Part shown: positions 51,324 through 61,907 of the stretch, in pieces
How positions within the stretch are numbered: the first letter of the stretch is position 1
How the letters are laid out: each line of letters starts with the position of its first letter
DNA from: Cnuibacter physcomitrellae
Lineage (GTDB): Bacteria > Actinomycetota > Actinomycetes > Actinomycetales > Microbacteriaceae
DNA: 64,000 nt
NCBI RefSeq assembly: GCF_014640535.1
Contig: NZ_BMHD01000001.1
Location: forward strand, 2,048,214 to 2,112,213
Direction: 5' to 3'
Program-made: the position numbers and the translations under genes
Notes under the pieces: generated by a model
What the model was told of the DNA's origin: nothing
The model's input: the letters and a program-made list of their open reading frames with translations, nothing else
The model's database searches: none

Positions 51324-53077
51324 CGGCGGGCCTCGGAGCGCGTCGCACGGCGGCGCACCAGGACGACGACCGCTCCCGCGACCAGGAGCGCCAGCGCGAT
51401 CCCGCCTGCGACGTAGGCCGCGGATCCGGTGGCGGCCAGCTGGACCGAACCGGCGCCCGACCCGCCACCCGAGGACGAGCCGCCGCCGCCGCCGCCACCG
51501 CCGCCACCGGCGGCGAGCACCGTGACCGGCGTCCACCCCGCGATCTGCCGCAGCTCGCTCACGAGCGCGACCGTGTGGTCACCCGCCGCGAGCGACGCGG
51601 GGACGACCGCAGTGAGCGTGCCCGACGCATCCGCCTGCATCCACCCGCCCGCGGTGGGCGAGGAGAACCACCAGGCGTAGTACCACCCGCCGGCCGACAG
51701 GCCGGAGATCGTGGTCGCGGTGCCCGCCGTCGCGGTCGACGGGGTCTGCACGTCACCGCGGTTGGCGGCGATGAGGTCGGTCTCGGCCACGGCGAGCGGG
51801 ATGGCGACGGGCATGATGGTCTGCGCGGTGAGCCCGAGGTCGAACTCCTGGGTGAGGCCGATGCTCGTCTTGCCGACGGTGCCGCTGAGGTCGATGGTCG
51901 CGGTCCAGGTGCCGGACGCGTCCTGCGTGAAGTCGCCCGTGAGCGGAGCCGGGCCCTCGGTGTCGTCGGACACGATGTAGCTCACGCCCTCGAGGTCGAT
52001 GGCGTCGGACACGGTCAGCGTGAGCGGGCCGCGGTCGACGAGGAGCACGCCGTCGGCGGTGCGCGTCGAGGGCGTGGCCGTGGCGCCCGGCGGAAGCGGA
52101 TCGCCGACGGCGGACGTGATGTCGGAGGCCAGGCCTCCCGCGACGACGAGCCCGCGCACGAACAGCGGCGCGTAGGGCGTGTCGAGGTCGGAGAGCACCG
52201 ACATGTCCCAGATGCCGGGCTGGAGGTGCGTGAAGACCGCGTGCCCGCTCGAGTCGGTCGTGACCTCTCGGCCCAGTCGACCGGAGCCCTGCTGGGTGCC
52301 GATCCACACGTCGACGTTCGCGTACGGGCTGCCGTCGGGCAGCTGGATGTAGGCGTCGAGCGAGCCGGACTGCTGCAGCGTGGCGTCGACGCCCGACACC
52401 AACCCGCCGCTCGTCACCTCGATCCGACCGAGGACGGCGAGCGGATAGGTGGCGTCGTGGGTCTCCGGGTCGGCGGCGTACACGACCGGGAAGTAGGTCC
52501 CGGGCGCGATCCGGTAGTCCCACGACTTGTCGCCGCCCGCGTACGCGAGCTGCGCGTCGACGCCGGGGTCGACGGGAGGCGTGCCCCCGGTCGAGAACAG
52601 GATCCAGTACTCGGGATCGGGACCGGCGACCGTGCCGCTCACCCTCCCGGCCGCGACCAGCGCGGAGTCGACGAAGAGCGTGTCGCTGTTCGGGTTGACG
52701 ACGACCGCCTGAGCGTCGGCCGGGGTCTGGGCGTTCGGGAACCAGGCGCGGGCGAAGCCGTAGGGCGCCGCCTCGGTGACGTAGTCGCTCTCCGGGACGA
52801 ACTGCACGAGGTAGCTGCCCGCGGGGACCGGGAGCTCGTAGCTCCCGTCCTGCTGCACGGCGGCGCTGCGGTAGCCGCCCGTCCCGTCGGCGAGCCTGGC
52901 CTGCACGATGCCGGGCACGGTGTCGCCGGATGCCGTCACCATCCGGCCCGAGATGGTGCCGCCGTCGACCGGGGCGGCGGTCGCGACGGAGGCGCTCCCC
53001 ACCGCGAGCGCGACGCTCGCGATCACCGCGGCGACCGCCCCGGCCAGCCCTCTCCTCGCCATCGTGAGTCTGCGCAC
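51320..53077 (-). CDS. Wall-anchored surface protein with LAATG sorting signal (paralogue A)
   Basis: 585 residues. A signal peptide (LAGAVAAVIASVALAVGSAS, cleavage after ATA) leads to Ig-like or carboxypeptidase-regulatory beta domains (GTISGRMVTASGDTVPGIVQ, SYELPVPAGSYLVQF). The second half shares TADGVLLVDRGPL, WYYAWWFSSPTAGGW and ADASGT with the downstream gene, showing a tandem duplication. It ends with Gly/Ser repeats, LAATG, a membrane helix and RRRATRSEARR, a sortase E-type signal. GTG 53077 is favoured by the AAGGGTGGGG before it; ATG 53062 lacks a binding site. No sortase gene lies in this window. Confidence 0.82.
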   Translation of the reverse strand: MRRLTMARRGLAGAVAAVIASVALAVGSASVATAAPVDGGTISGRMVTASGDTVPGIVQARLADGTGGYRSAAVQQDGSYELPVPAGSYLVQFVPESDYVTEAAPYGFARAWFPNAQTPADAQAVVVNPNSDTLFVDSALVAAGRVSGTVAGPDPEYWILFSTGGTPPVDPGVDAQLAYAGGDKSWDYRIAPGTYFPVVYAADPETHDATYPLAVLGRIEVTSGGLVSGVDATLQQSGSLDAYIQLPDGSPYANVDVWIGTQQGSGRLGREVTTDSSGHAVFTHLQPGIWDMSVLSDLDTPYAPLFVRGLVVAGGLASDITSAVGDPLPPGATATPSTRTADGVLLVDRGPLTLTVSDAIDLEGVSYIVSDDTEGPAPLTGDFTQDASGTWTATIDLSGTVGKTSIGLTQEFDLGLTAQTIMPVAIPLAVAETDLIAANRGDVQTPSTATAGTATTISGLSAGGWYYAWWFSSPTAGGWMQADASGTLTAVVPASLAAGDHTVALVSELRQIAGWTPVTVLAAGGGGGGGGGGSSSGGGSGAGSVQLAATGSAAYVAGGIALALLVAGAVVVLVRRRATRSEARR

Positions 53078-53145
53078 GTGCCCCACCCTTCGTCGTTCCG
53101 CTCGGAGGCTAGCAGCGGCCGACGTCATCACCGGGGCGGGGGTGA

Positions 53146-55617
<2,472 letters not shown>

Positions 55618-55626
55618 CTGCCGCCT

Positions 55627-55685
55627 CGACACCGAATACGTGGAAGCCCCGCCGTATACGCGGGGCTTTCCCGTATTCGGTGTCG
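55627..55685. repeat. Near-perfect 59-bp palindrome (family II)
   Basis: Outer 14-base arms CGACACCGAATACG (55627-55640) and its exact complement (55672-55685) enclose GCCCCGC/GCGGGGC inner arms and a CGTATA centre. The outer sequence is shared with the palindrome after mntR. It directly follows the DHA2 stop and is a likely terminator. Confidence 0.75.
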
Positions 55686-55729
55686 ACGTGAAGCCCTCCC
55701 GGCCGCCTGCCGAGCGAGATGCCCGCCGT

Positions 55730-55790
55730 TCATCACGAGATACGCGCAAGCTCGACGAATACGGCGTCGCTTGCGCGTATCTCGTGATGA
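55730..55790. repeat. Hairpin with perfect 22-base arms
   Basis: Arms at 55730-55751 and 55769-55790 are exact inverted complements (left arm starts TCATCACGAGATACGCGCAA) with a 17-base loop containing GACGAATACGGCGTC. It is the most perfect inverted repeat in the window and lies 21 bases 3' of the converging VOC gene. Together with the previous palindrome it separates two convergent genes. Confidence 0.8.
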
Positions 55791-55810
55791 GCGACGCGCA
55801 TCCGGCCCGT

Positions 55811-56170
55811 TCAGCCGCGGTGGGAGGCCACGTTGACGACCGTGCCGTCGGGGGCGCGCACGAAGAAGCGGCGGATGCCCCACGGCTCGTCGGTCATCGG
55901 ATACACGATCTCGAGGCCGCGGCGCTGAGCGTCGGCGTACGCCTCCTCGACGTCCGACACCTCGACGCTGACGTCGACGTCGCGCACCTTGGCGTCCGCA
56001 GCGGTCGGATCCGCCACGATCACCTGGGTCGTCTCGACCTCCGGCGACCTCAGCATGAGGAACCCCGGTTCGTCCATCCCGGGCGTGAAGCCGAGGAAGC
56101 CGACCCAGAAGCCGCGGCTCTCGCCGAGGTCGTCCGTCCTCACCACGGGGATGGCCCTCCTGATGCTCAT
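55811..56170 (-). CDS. VOC-superfamily (glyoxalase/bleomycin resistance-like) protein
   Basis: 119 residues forming one pair of beta-alpha-beta-beta-beta modules: IPVVRTDDLGESRGFWVGFL at the start and DEPWGIRRFFVRAPDGTVVN at the end are the standard VOC phrases. Members include dioxygenases, antibiotic-binding proteins and isomerases; metal ligands are not clearly conserved here, so a specific activity cannot be given. It is divergent from the aldose epimerase. Confidence 0.87.
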   Translation of the reverse strand: MSIRRAIPVVRTDDLGESRGFWVGFLGFTPGMDEPGFLMLRSPEVETTQVIVADPTAADAKVRDVDVSVEVSDVEEAYADAQRRGLEIVYPMTDEPWGIRRFFVRAPDGTVVNVASHRG

Positions 56171-56264
56171 GGCGCGGACTCTACTCCGGGAGCCGCCCGC
56201 GCCGGTACGGTGGGAACGCGCCCGCTCCTCGCGCGGCGATCATCGCCTTCGAGGAGGACGTCCC

Positions 56265-57203
56265 GTGAGCACCGCACCCCGCCCCGTCTCGGGCACGCAG
56301 CACCGCCTCGAGTCGCACGGCTACGCGCTCGACATCGCGAGCATCGGGGCGACGGTGCGCCGCGTCACCCACGAGGGCCGCGATCTGGTCGTGCCGTTCG
56401 AGGCCGATGAGCTGCGTCCCGCCTACCGTGGGGCGGTGCTCGCGCCGTGGCCCAACCGCGTGGTCGACGGCCGCTATGACTGGTATGGGACGGAGCACCA
56501 GCTCCCCCTCACGGAGCCCACCCGCGGGCACGCCCTGCATGGCCTCGCCTCGTGGCTCGACTTCTCCGCCATGGAGGTCGCGCCCGACGCGCTCACCCTC
56601 ACCGCCGTGGTCGAGCCGCAAGCGGGCTACCCTTTCCGCGTCGAGGTGGCGGTCCGCTACCGCCTCGACGCCGACGGACTACACACCACCGTCACGGGCA
56701 CCAACCTCGGTACCGGTGTCGCACCGTTCGGCACCGGCCCGCATCCGTACCTCGTCGCCGGCGACAGCCCGCTCGACGAGTGGACCCTCTCCCTCCCCGC
56801 GGAGACCGTGTTCGAGGTCACGCCCGACCGCCTCGTTCCCGCCTACCTCGACGCAGTAGCGGAGGCGCGGGGCGGCGCGTTCGACTTCCGGTCCCCTCGT
56901 GTGATCGGCGCCACCGAGATCGATCATGCGTTCACCGACCTCGTCCGCGATGACGCGGGCCATACGACGGTGTCGGTGACGGATACGGACGGCCGCGGCG
57001 TCGCCATGACCTGGGGCATAGATTGTGCGTGGGTTCAGATCCACACCGCCGACCTGCTGCCCTCGCAGGGCCTCACCCGTCTCGGCCTCGCCGTGGAACC
57101 GATGACTTGCCCGCCCGACGCCTTCAACCTGCTCATCGATGTCATCGGCCTCGCCCCCGGCGAGTCCGGATCGGCCTCCTGGCGCCTCCACGCCCTCGGC
57201 TGA
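56265..57203 (+). CDS. Aldose 1-epimerase family protein
   Basis: 312 residues, galactose mutarotase fold. Active-site motifs are NRVVDGRYDW, the base-region His in RGHALHGLASW, the second His in GTGPHPYLVAG and the catalytic Glu in VEPMTCPPDAFN. It interconverts the anomers of aldoses or sugar phosphates in the cytosol. GAGGAGG precedes the GTG at 56265. No sugar pathway genes are adjacent, though a large GH31 enzyme lies 700 bases downstream in the opposite direction. Confidence 0.92.
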   Translation: MSTAPRPVSGTQHRLESHGYALDIASIGATVRRVTHEGRDLVVPFEADELRPAYRGAVLAPWPNRVVDGRYDWYGTEHQLPLTEPTRGHALHGLASWLDFSAMEVAPDALTLTAVVEPQAGYPFRVEVAVRYRLDADGLHTTVTGTNLGTGVAPFGTGPHPYLVAGDSPLDEWTLSLPAETVFEVTPDRLVPAYLDAVAEARGGAFDFRSPRVIGATEIDHAFTDLVRDDAGHTTVSVTDTDGRGVAMTWGIDCAWVQIHTADLLPSQGLTRLGLAVEPMTCPPDAFNLLIDVIGLAPGESGSASWRLHALG

Positions 57204-57241
57204 GCCAGCGCCCGGCCTGCCAGAGGGCCGACGTGGCCGGG

Positions 57242-57643
57242 CTACGCGACGTACTCCTCGCGAAGAGCACCTTCCATCGCGTCGGCGATGTGGATGAAGT
57301 CGCGGTCGCTGTGCAGCACGATGGCATCGTTCGCCACCGCGTACGCGGCGATCAGGCAGTCGAATGCGGCGGCGGCCCGCATCCGACCGGTCGTCCACAG
57401 GGCTCGCTGGATGTCGAGGGCCACCTCGGCGCTCGGGTGCACGGAGGCGGCGAGGAGCGCCGACATGTCGGCACGGAGGAGGTCGTACTCATCCGGTGTC
57501 CTCGCCGAGTGGCAGTACTCGAGAACCTGCGGCGGGCACGTGATGATCAGGTGCTGGGGCGACAGCTCGCGCAGCCGAGAAGCGATCCGCGGGTTGCGGC
57601 CCGCCTTCTGCCAGACGCTGTTGTCGACGAGGTAGACGCTCAT
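57242..57643 (-). CDS. vapC: PIN-domain toxin ribonuclease (VapC)
   Basis: 133 residues. The PIN acidic site is complete: D7 in YLVDNSVW, E42 in QVLEYC, D95 in AAFDCLIAA and D113/D115 in HSDRDF. VapC toxins are Mg-dependent endonucleases that cut tRNA or rRNA. It overlaps the antitoxin gene by four bases (ATGA) and follows it, the usual order. The specific RNA target is not predictable. Confidence 0.93.
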   Translation of the reverse strand: MSVYLVDNSVWQKAGRNPRIASRLRELSPQHLIITCPPQVLEYCHSARTPDEYDLLRADMSALLAASVHPSAEVALDIQRALWTTGRMRAAAAFDCLIAAYAVANDAIVLHSDRDFIHIADAMEGALREEYVA

Positions 57644-57864
57644 CCCGCCCGGCGGTCGGTCGCGGCGGGCTCGACCGTCGGCGCATCGATCTGGTCGTCG
57701 TCGAAGCGACGACCGATGATCGTCTCGACGACCGCGGCCTGACGCCGTACGGCGATGAGCGTCTTCAGCGCGATGTCGACCGTCTCGCGATTGCTCGATG
57801 CGCCGAGCAGCCGTCGCGCGGTGCTCAGCTCGACGGGGTCGATGTCTATGGACGTCACTGCCAC
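57640..57864 (-). CDS. vapB: VapB-type antitoxin
   Basis: 74 residues. The N-terminal half MAVTSIDIDPVELSTARRLL and SSNRETVDIALKTLIAVRRQ fits a ribbon-helix-helix DNA-binding antitoxin; the C-terminal tail (RRFDDDQIDAPTVEP) is the toxin-binding part. GGGAGGAG lies just upstream of the GTG start and is part of an inverted repeat. The antitoxin, alone or with VapC, presumably represses the operon at the TATA-rich dyad described next. Confidence 0.9.
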   Translation of the reverse strand: MAVTSIDIDPVELSTARRLLGASSNRETVDIALKTLIAVRRQAAVVETIIGRRFDDDQIDAPTVEPAATDRRAG

Positions 57865-57869
57865 CTGTA

Positions 57870-57909
57870 CTCCTCCCGCCTATATAAGACGCTATACAAG
57901 CGGGAGGAG
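57870..57909. promoter_or_regulatory. Inverted repeat and promoter region between GH31 and vapBC
   Basis: CTCCTCCCGC (57870-57879) and GCGGGAGGAG (57900-57909) are perfect 10-base inverted repeats around CTATATAAGACGCTATACAA. Read leftwards, TTGACC, 16 bases, TATAGC make a promoter whose start lies between the arms. The arm nearer vapB includes its ribosome binding site. The GH31 stop codon lies 13 bases away, so the repeat may also end that transcript. Confidence 0.65.
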
Positions 57910-57921
57910 CAGGGTCAAGGG

Positions 57922-60900
57922 TCAGTCGCCGTGGCGGAGGCGACGGCGGCGGAGGCGCCAGGTGAGGGCGGCGCCGACGGCGACGAGCGCCGAGGCGGCG
58001 AGCAGCGCGCCGGGGAGGGCGAAGCCGGTCGAGGCGAGGTCGCCCGAGTTCGACCCGCTGCCCGATCCGGAACCCGAGCCCGATCCGGAGCCACCCGAGC
58101 CCGAGCCCGGACCCGTCCCGGGGCCGCCGGGGGCTCCGGGGCCGCCAGGCTCGCCCGGGCCGCCGGGACCGCCGGGGCCGCCGGCCGCGGTGACCGCGAA
58201 GGTGGCGCGGGCGAGCTCGGCGCCGGCCACGGAGGCGACCACCGTGTAGTCGCCGGCGGCCGCGCCGGCGGCGACGGGGAGGTCCGCCGTGAACGCGCCA
58301 GCCGCGTCCGTGTGCGCCGTCGCGGAGCCGAGGTCGGGCGCGGTCGTCAGCGCCACGTCGACGTCGGCGGGGAAGCCCGACCCGGTGACGGTCTGCGTCG
58401 AGCCTGCGGCGACCGAGGGGGAGCCCACCGCGAGCGCGGGCGTCGGCAGGGCGTCCGGCGAGAAGGTCACCGTCGCACCGGACGAGACGGAGCGCGTCGA
58501 CACCGGCACCGTGAGGGTGCGCGTCGCCGCGTCGTACGTCCAGCCGGCGGCAGGCGCCGCGGCGGCAGCACCGGAACCAGCCGACGCCGCAGGCACCGCG
58601 ACCCCGTCCACGAGCACCGTGACCGGCGCATCGACGTCGGAGAACTCCGCCGTCCAGGTGCGATCCGACACCTGCCCGGCGAACGAGCCCGACGCGGGAG
58701 CGATGGCGAGCGTGCCGCCCGCCCCCTGCTGCGTGTACGTGACGGCGGTCGTCGCCGACTGCACCACGTCGGCCGCGCCGCCGTCGTCCTCGTAGAGGTC
58801 GAACGACCCGTCCGCGCCTGCGGCGACGGAGAGGGTCACGTCGGTCAGCGGGGCCGACGCGTTCGGCACGTTCGCGCTCCGCGAGGGGACGATGCCGCCG
58901 GCGCGCACGAACACGGGCATCCGGTCGAGGCCGGTGGTGACGGTGGCGGTGGTGCCCCCGGCGTGCACCTCACCGGTGAACCAGTCGACCCAGTCGTCGC
59001 CCGCCGGGAACCAGACGGTCGTGTCCGCGGTCGAGCCCGGTGTGGTGACGGGCGCGACGAGGATGTCGGATCCGTACAGGTACTCACGTCCGGCCTGGCC
59101 GTACGCCTCCTGCTGGTCGGGGTACTGGAGGTAGAGCGGGCGCGTCACGGGCACACCCGTCGACTGCGCCTCGGCGGCCAGCGTGTACGACAGCGGCACG
59201 AGGTTCTCGCGCAGGTTCAGGAACTGCGACGCCGACGCATCCGCCTCCTCGCCGTACTGCCAGGGCAGACGGTCGCTGTGGTTGCTGTGCAGCCGGTCGA
59301 TGGGCTGGAACGTGCCGTACTGCACCCAGCGGGCGTAGAGGTCGTCGGCGAGCTGGGTGCTGTCGGGCTCGGCGCCCGGATGCGTGTCGCCGCCGGTGTG
59401 CCCGCCGATGTCGTGGCTGATGGCGCTGAGGCCGGTCGCAGCCGACTCCCCGGGCGTGTACCCGATCTGCGCCGCGAGCATCTGCCACGTCGAGACGGTG
59501 TCGCCGGTGAAGTGCAGCGTGGTCCGCTTGTCGGCCCACGGTCCGGTCGGCACCGGCTGCGGGTTGCCGTAGCCGCCCGCCGTCAGCGAGCCGTACGCCC
59601 GGGAGAACGCGAACCCGCGACCGTCGAGAGCGGCGGAGGTCTGGTTCGCGTACTGCTGGTTGATGAAGGCGTCCGGGGTCACGCCGGGCTGCGAGTACTG
59701 CGACCCCTCGCTGCAGCACCAGTCGAGCCACCACAGGTCGACCCCCTGGTCCTGGATGTCGGTGTGCAGGTCGAAGTACGCCTGCAGCTGCGCGGGGTCG
59801 GACCAGTCGAAGAGGTACTTGTCGCCGCTCTGGGTGAGCGCTCCGTTCGCCGTGGCCTGCGCGGCGGGGAACTTGGGGTCGTTCGCGCCGATCGTGGGAT
59901 GGATGTTCAGGGTGTTGTGGATGCCCCGCGACTCGAGCTCGGCGAGGAAGGCCGCCATGTCGGGGAACCGGGTCTTGTCGACCTCCCAGCCGTTCCACTT
60001 GTCGGGCGACTTGTAGTCGGTGTCGACCGCCATCAGGTCGACCGGCACGCCCTCCGCGGCGAAGCGGTCCGCGATGCCGAGGAACTCCTCGTCGGTGCGG
60101 TCGTAGTACTCCGAGTACCAGACGCCGTACGCCCACTGCGGCAGCAGCATCGACGGTCCGGTCAGCTGCGCGAGCTCGCCGAGAGCGTGCTCGTAGTCGG
60201 TGCCGTAGGCGAAGAGGTAGCCGTCGGCGTAGTCCGCTCCCCCGTGGTCGCGCTGCGTGATGACCTCGGTCGCCGGGTCGTACAGGGCGGAGGCGGTGTC
60301 GTCGACGAGCGACCAGCCGTCCTGGTAGAGCAGGCCGGGGTTCGTCTTGACCGAGCCGTTCGCCGTGTCGAGATCGCGGCGGTAGCCACCGAGGGCGGCG
60401 TGGGGCGCGAGGACCGGCGAGTCGGATGCGGTGACCGCGACGGTGTCGACGTTCAGCTGGCAGCTGTCCCCATCCGGGCAGCCGAGGGTGACGTCGTTCG
60501 CACCGGCGGCGAGGTCGACCGGGACGGAGACGGTCTGCCAGTAGTCCCACCCGCTGGTGGCGGGCAGGTCGGCGGTGGTCGCCGCGGCGGAGCCGACCTG
60601 CACCGACACGGGCCGCGACGTGGGCTGCCCGTTCGCGTAGCGGATCTGGAGGGCGTAGGTCCCCGCGGCCGGCACGCCGGTGACGTGCAGGGTCTGTGAG
60701 GCCCCCTGGCCGAGGCCTGCGACGAAGGCGTCGCCGGAGAAGCCGTTGTGGTCGGTCGCCGGCACGGCGCCGCCCGCGAGCGTCGAGGTCTCGGCCTCGC
60801 AGACGCTGCCGAAGGCGCAGTCCGCGGCGGCGGGCGCGGTGACCGCACCCGGGTAGTCCGATCCGCGGGTCACCACGGCGAGGCTGTCGACGTTGACGTT

Positions 60901-61731
60901 GCCCGAGTCGCCGGCGGTGCGCTCGACGCGGACGGTGTGCGCCCCGGCCGTGAGGTCGAGCGGCGCGGTGGCGAGCGCCCAGGTATCCCAGCTGTCGGTG
61001 GGCGTCAGCTCGAGGGTCTGCGCGGCCCCGCCGTCGACGGTGACCGTGACCGTGCGGGTGGCGAGGGAGCCGTCGCCGGGCCGGTTGTTCGCGTAGCGCA
61101 GCGTGAGGTCGTACGGGCCGTCCGTGTCGACGGTGGTGTCGAACGAGAGCGAGTTGCCCACGGCCTCGAACCCCGCGACGAAGCCGCCGCCGGTGTAGCC
61201 GGTGTGGTTCTTCGCGATCCCCAGCCCGTCGAGGGTGAGCGACTCGGCCTCGCAGAGCACGCCGACCTCGCACGAGGGGGCGCTGTCGTCGGGCCAGGGC
61301 GCCGCCGTCACGTCCTGCCCGGTCGAGGTCGTGAGGGAGAGGGTGAGGTTGTCGGGGCCGAAGTCGCCCGACCCCTCCCGGTACCGCACGACCGCGCTGC
61401 CGGTGTCGATCGTCAGCCAGCCGTCCTCGGTGGAGGTGGTGAACTCCGCGGGAGCGAAGTCGCCGCGACCGATGACGTTGAACGTGCCCGCGTCGTCGAA
61501 CCGTCCGTCGCCCGCGTACTCCGTGCGGATGAGGGTGGGCGAGAGCACCTGGAAGCGCGCGTCGCCGGAGATGACCGTCTGCGATGCGGCGACCTCGCCG
61601 GGAGCGGCGGCGGGTGCCGCCACGGCGGCGCCCGCGGCCCCCGCGGTGAGCGCGCCCGCGGCCAGGCCGAGGAGTGCGGCGGCGGAGGCGCCGAGGCGCA
61701 TCCGATGACGGCTGCGGGGTGAGGACTGCAT
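57922..61731 (-). CDS. Secreted, wall-anchored glycoside hydrolase family 31 enzyme with two inserted carbohydrate-binding modules
   Basis: 1269 residues. A signal peptide (LGASAAALLGLAAGALTAGA) is followed by an N-terminal beta domain (50-145). Two related modules then interrupt it, each opening with CEAES/CEAET and closing NVDSLAVV/NVDTVAVT (160-287, 311-434), CBM35-like. The GH31 barrel spans about 530-870, with nucleophile D670 in LWWLDW, acid/base D744 in FTGDTVSTW and SHDIGGH at 772. Beta domains, a PGG-rich linker, Gly-Ser repeats and LASTG plus a helix and RRRR complete it. Such enzymes cleave alpha-glucosides or related sugars. ATG 61731 has GAGGGAG before it; an ATG at 61755 lacks one. 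The substrate is unknown. Confidence 0.9.
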   Translation of the reverse strand: MQSSPRSRHRMRLGASAAALLGLAAGALTAGAAGAAVAAPAAAPGEVAASQTVISGDARFQVLSPTLIRTEYAGDGRFDDAGTFNVIGRGDFAPAEFTTSTEDGWLTIDTGSAVVRYREGSGDFGPDNLTLSLTTSTGQDVTAAPWPDDSAPSCEVGVLCEAESLTLDGLGIAKNHTGYTGGGFVAGFEAVGNSLSFDTTVDTDGPYDLTLRYANNRPGDGSLATRTVTVTVDGGAAQTLELTPTDSWDTWALATAPLDLTAGAHTVRVERTAGDSGNVNVDSLAVVTRGSDYPGAVTAPAAADCAFGSVCEAETSTLAGGAVPATDHNGFSGDAFVAGLGQGASQTLHVTGVPAAGTYALQIRYANGQPTSRPVSVQVGSAAATTADLPATSGWDYWQTVSVPVDLAAGANDVTLGCPDGDSCQLNVDTVAVTASDSPVLAPHAALGGYRRDLDTANGSVKTNPGLLYQDGWSLVDDTASALYDPATEVITQRDHGGADYADGYLFAYGTDYEHALGELAQLTGPSMLLPQWAYGVWYSEYYDRTDEEFLGIADRFAAEGVPVDLMAVDTDYKSPDKWNGWEVDKTRFPDMAAFLAELESRGIHNTLNIHPTIGANDPKFPAAQATANGALTQSGDKYLFDWSDPAQLQAYFDLHTDIQDQGVDLWWLDWCCSEGSQYSQPGVTPDAFINQQYANQTSAALDGRGFAFSRAYGSLTAGGYGNPQPVPTGPWADKRTTLHFTGDTVSTWQMLAAQIGYTPGESAATGLSAISHDIGGHTGGDTHPGAEPDSTQLADDLYARWVQYGTFQPIDRLHSNHSDRLPWQYGEEADASASQFLNLRENLVPLSYTLAAEAQSTGVPVTRPLYLQYPDQQEAYGQAGREYLYGSDILVAPVTTPGSTADTTVWFPAGDDWVDWFTGEVHAGGTTATVTTGLDRMPVFVRAGGIVPSRSANVPNASAPLTDVTLSVAAGADGSFDLYEDDGGAADVVQSATTAVTYTQQGAGGTLAIAPASGSFAGQVSDRTWTAEFSDVDAPVTVLVDGVAVPAASAGSGAAAAAPAAGWTYDAATRTLTVPVSTRSVSSGATVTFSPDALPTPALAVGSPSVAAGSTQTVTGSGFPADVDVALTTAPDLGSATAHTDAAGAFTADLPVAAGAAAGDYTVVASVAGAELARATFAVTAAGGPGGPGGPGEPGGPGAPGGPGTGPGSGSGGSGSGSGSGSGSGSNSGDLASTGFALPGALLAASALVAVGAALTWRLRRRRLRHGD

Positions 61732-61787
61732 ACTTCTCCCTCGAAGTGGTGACATGCGGTGTGGTCACTCAACAGCATCCGGGGCGA

Positions 61788-61806
61788 TGTGTCAACGTGA
61801 GACACA
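61788..61806. promoter_or_regulatory. Short dyad between GH31 and metN
   Basis: TGTGTC, seven bases, GACACA form a perfect six-base inverted repeat in the 176-bp gap between the divergent GH31 and metN genes. It could be an operator for either. No SAM riboswitch could be recognised in the metN leader. Confidence 0.35.
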
Positions 61807-61907
61807 CGATCGGGATCCGCGGCGGCGGCGCCGAGCACGTCCACCCTCTCCGTCACAGTGCGTAACCGCATTCGTCTTCCGCACCGAGGCGATGCTCTGA
61901 TCGAGGG

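Noticed and set aside
57931-60699. A 922-codon + strand frame opposite the GH31 gene
   Set aside because: The reverse strand has GH31 catalytic motifs, signal peptide and sorting signal; the forward product has no domain.
61756-61907. SAM riboswitch or T-box upstream of metNIQ
   Set aside because: The 150-base leader lacks the conserved cores of SAM riboswitches and any T-box sequence that I can recognise.
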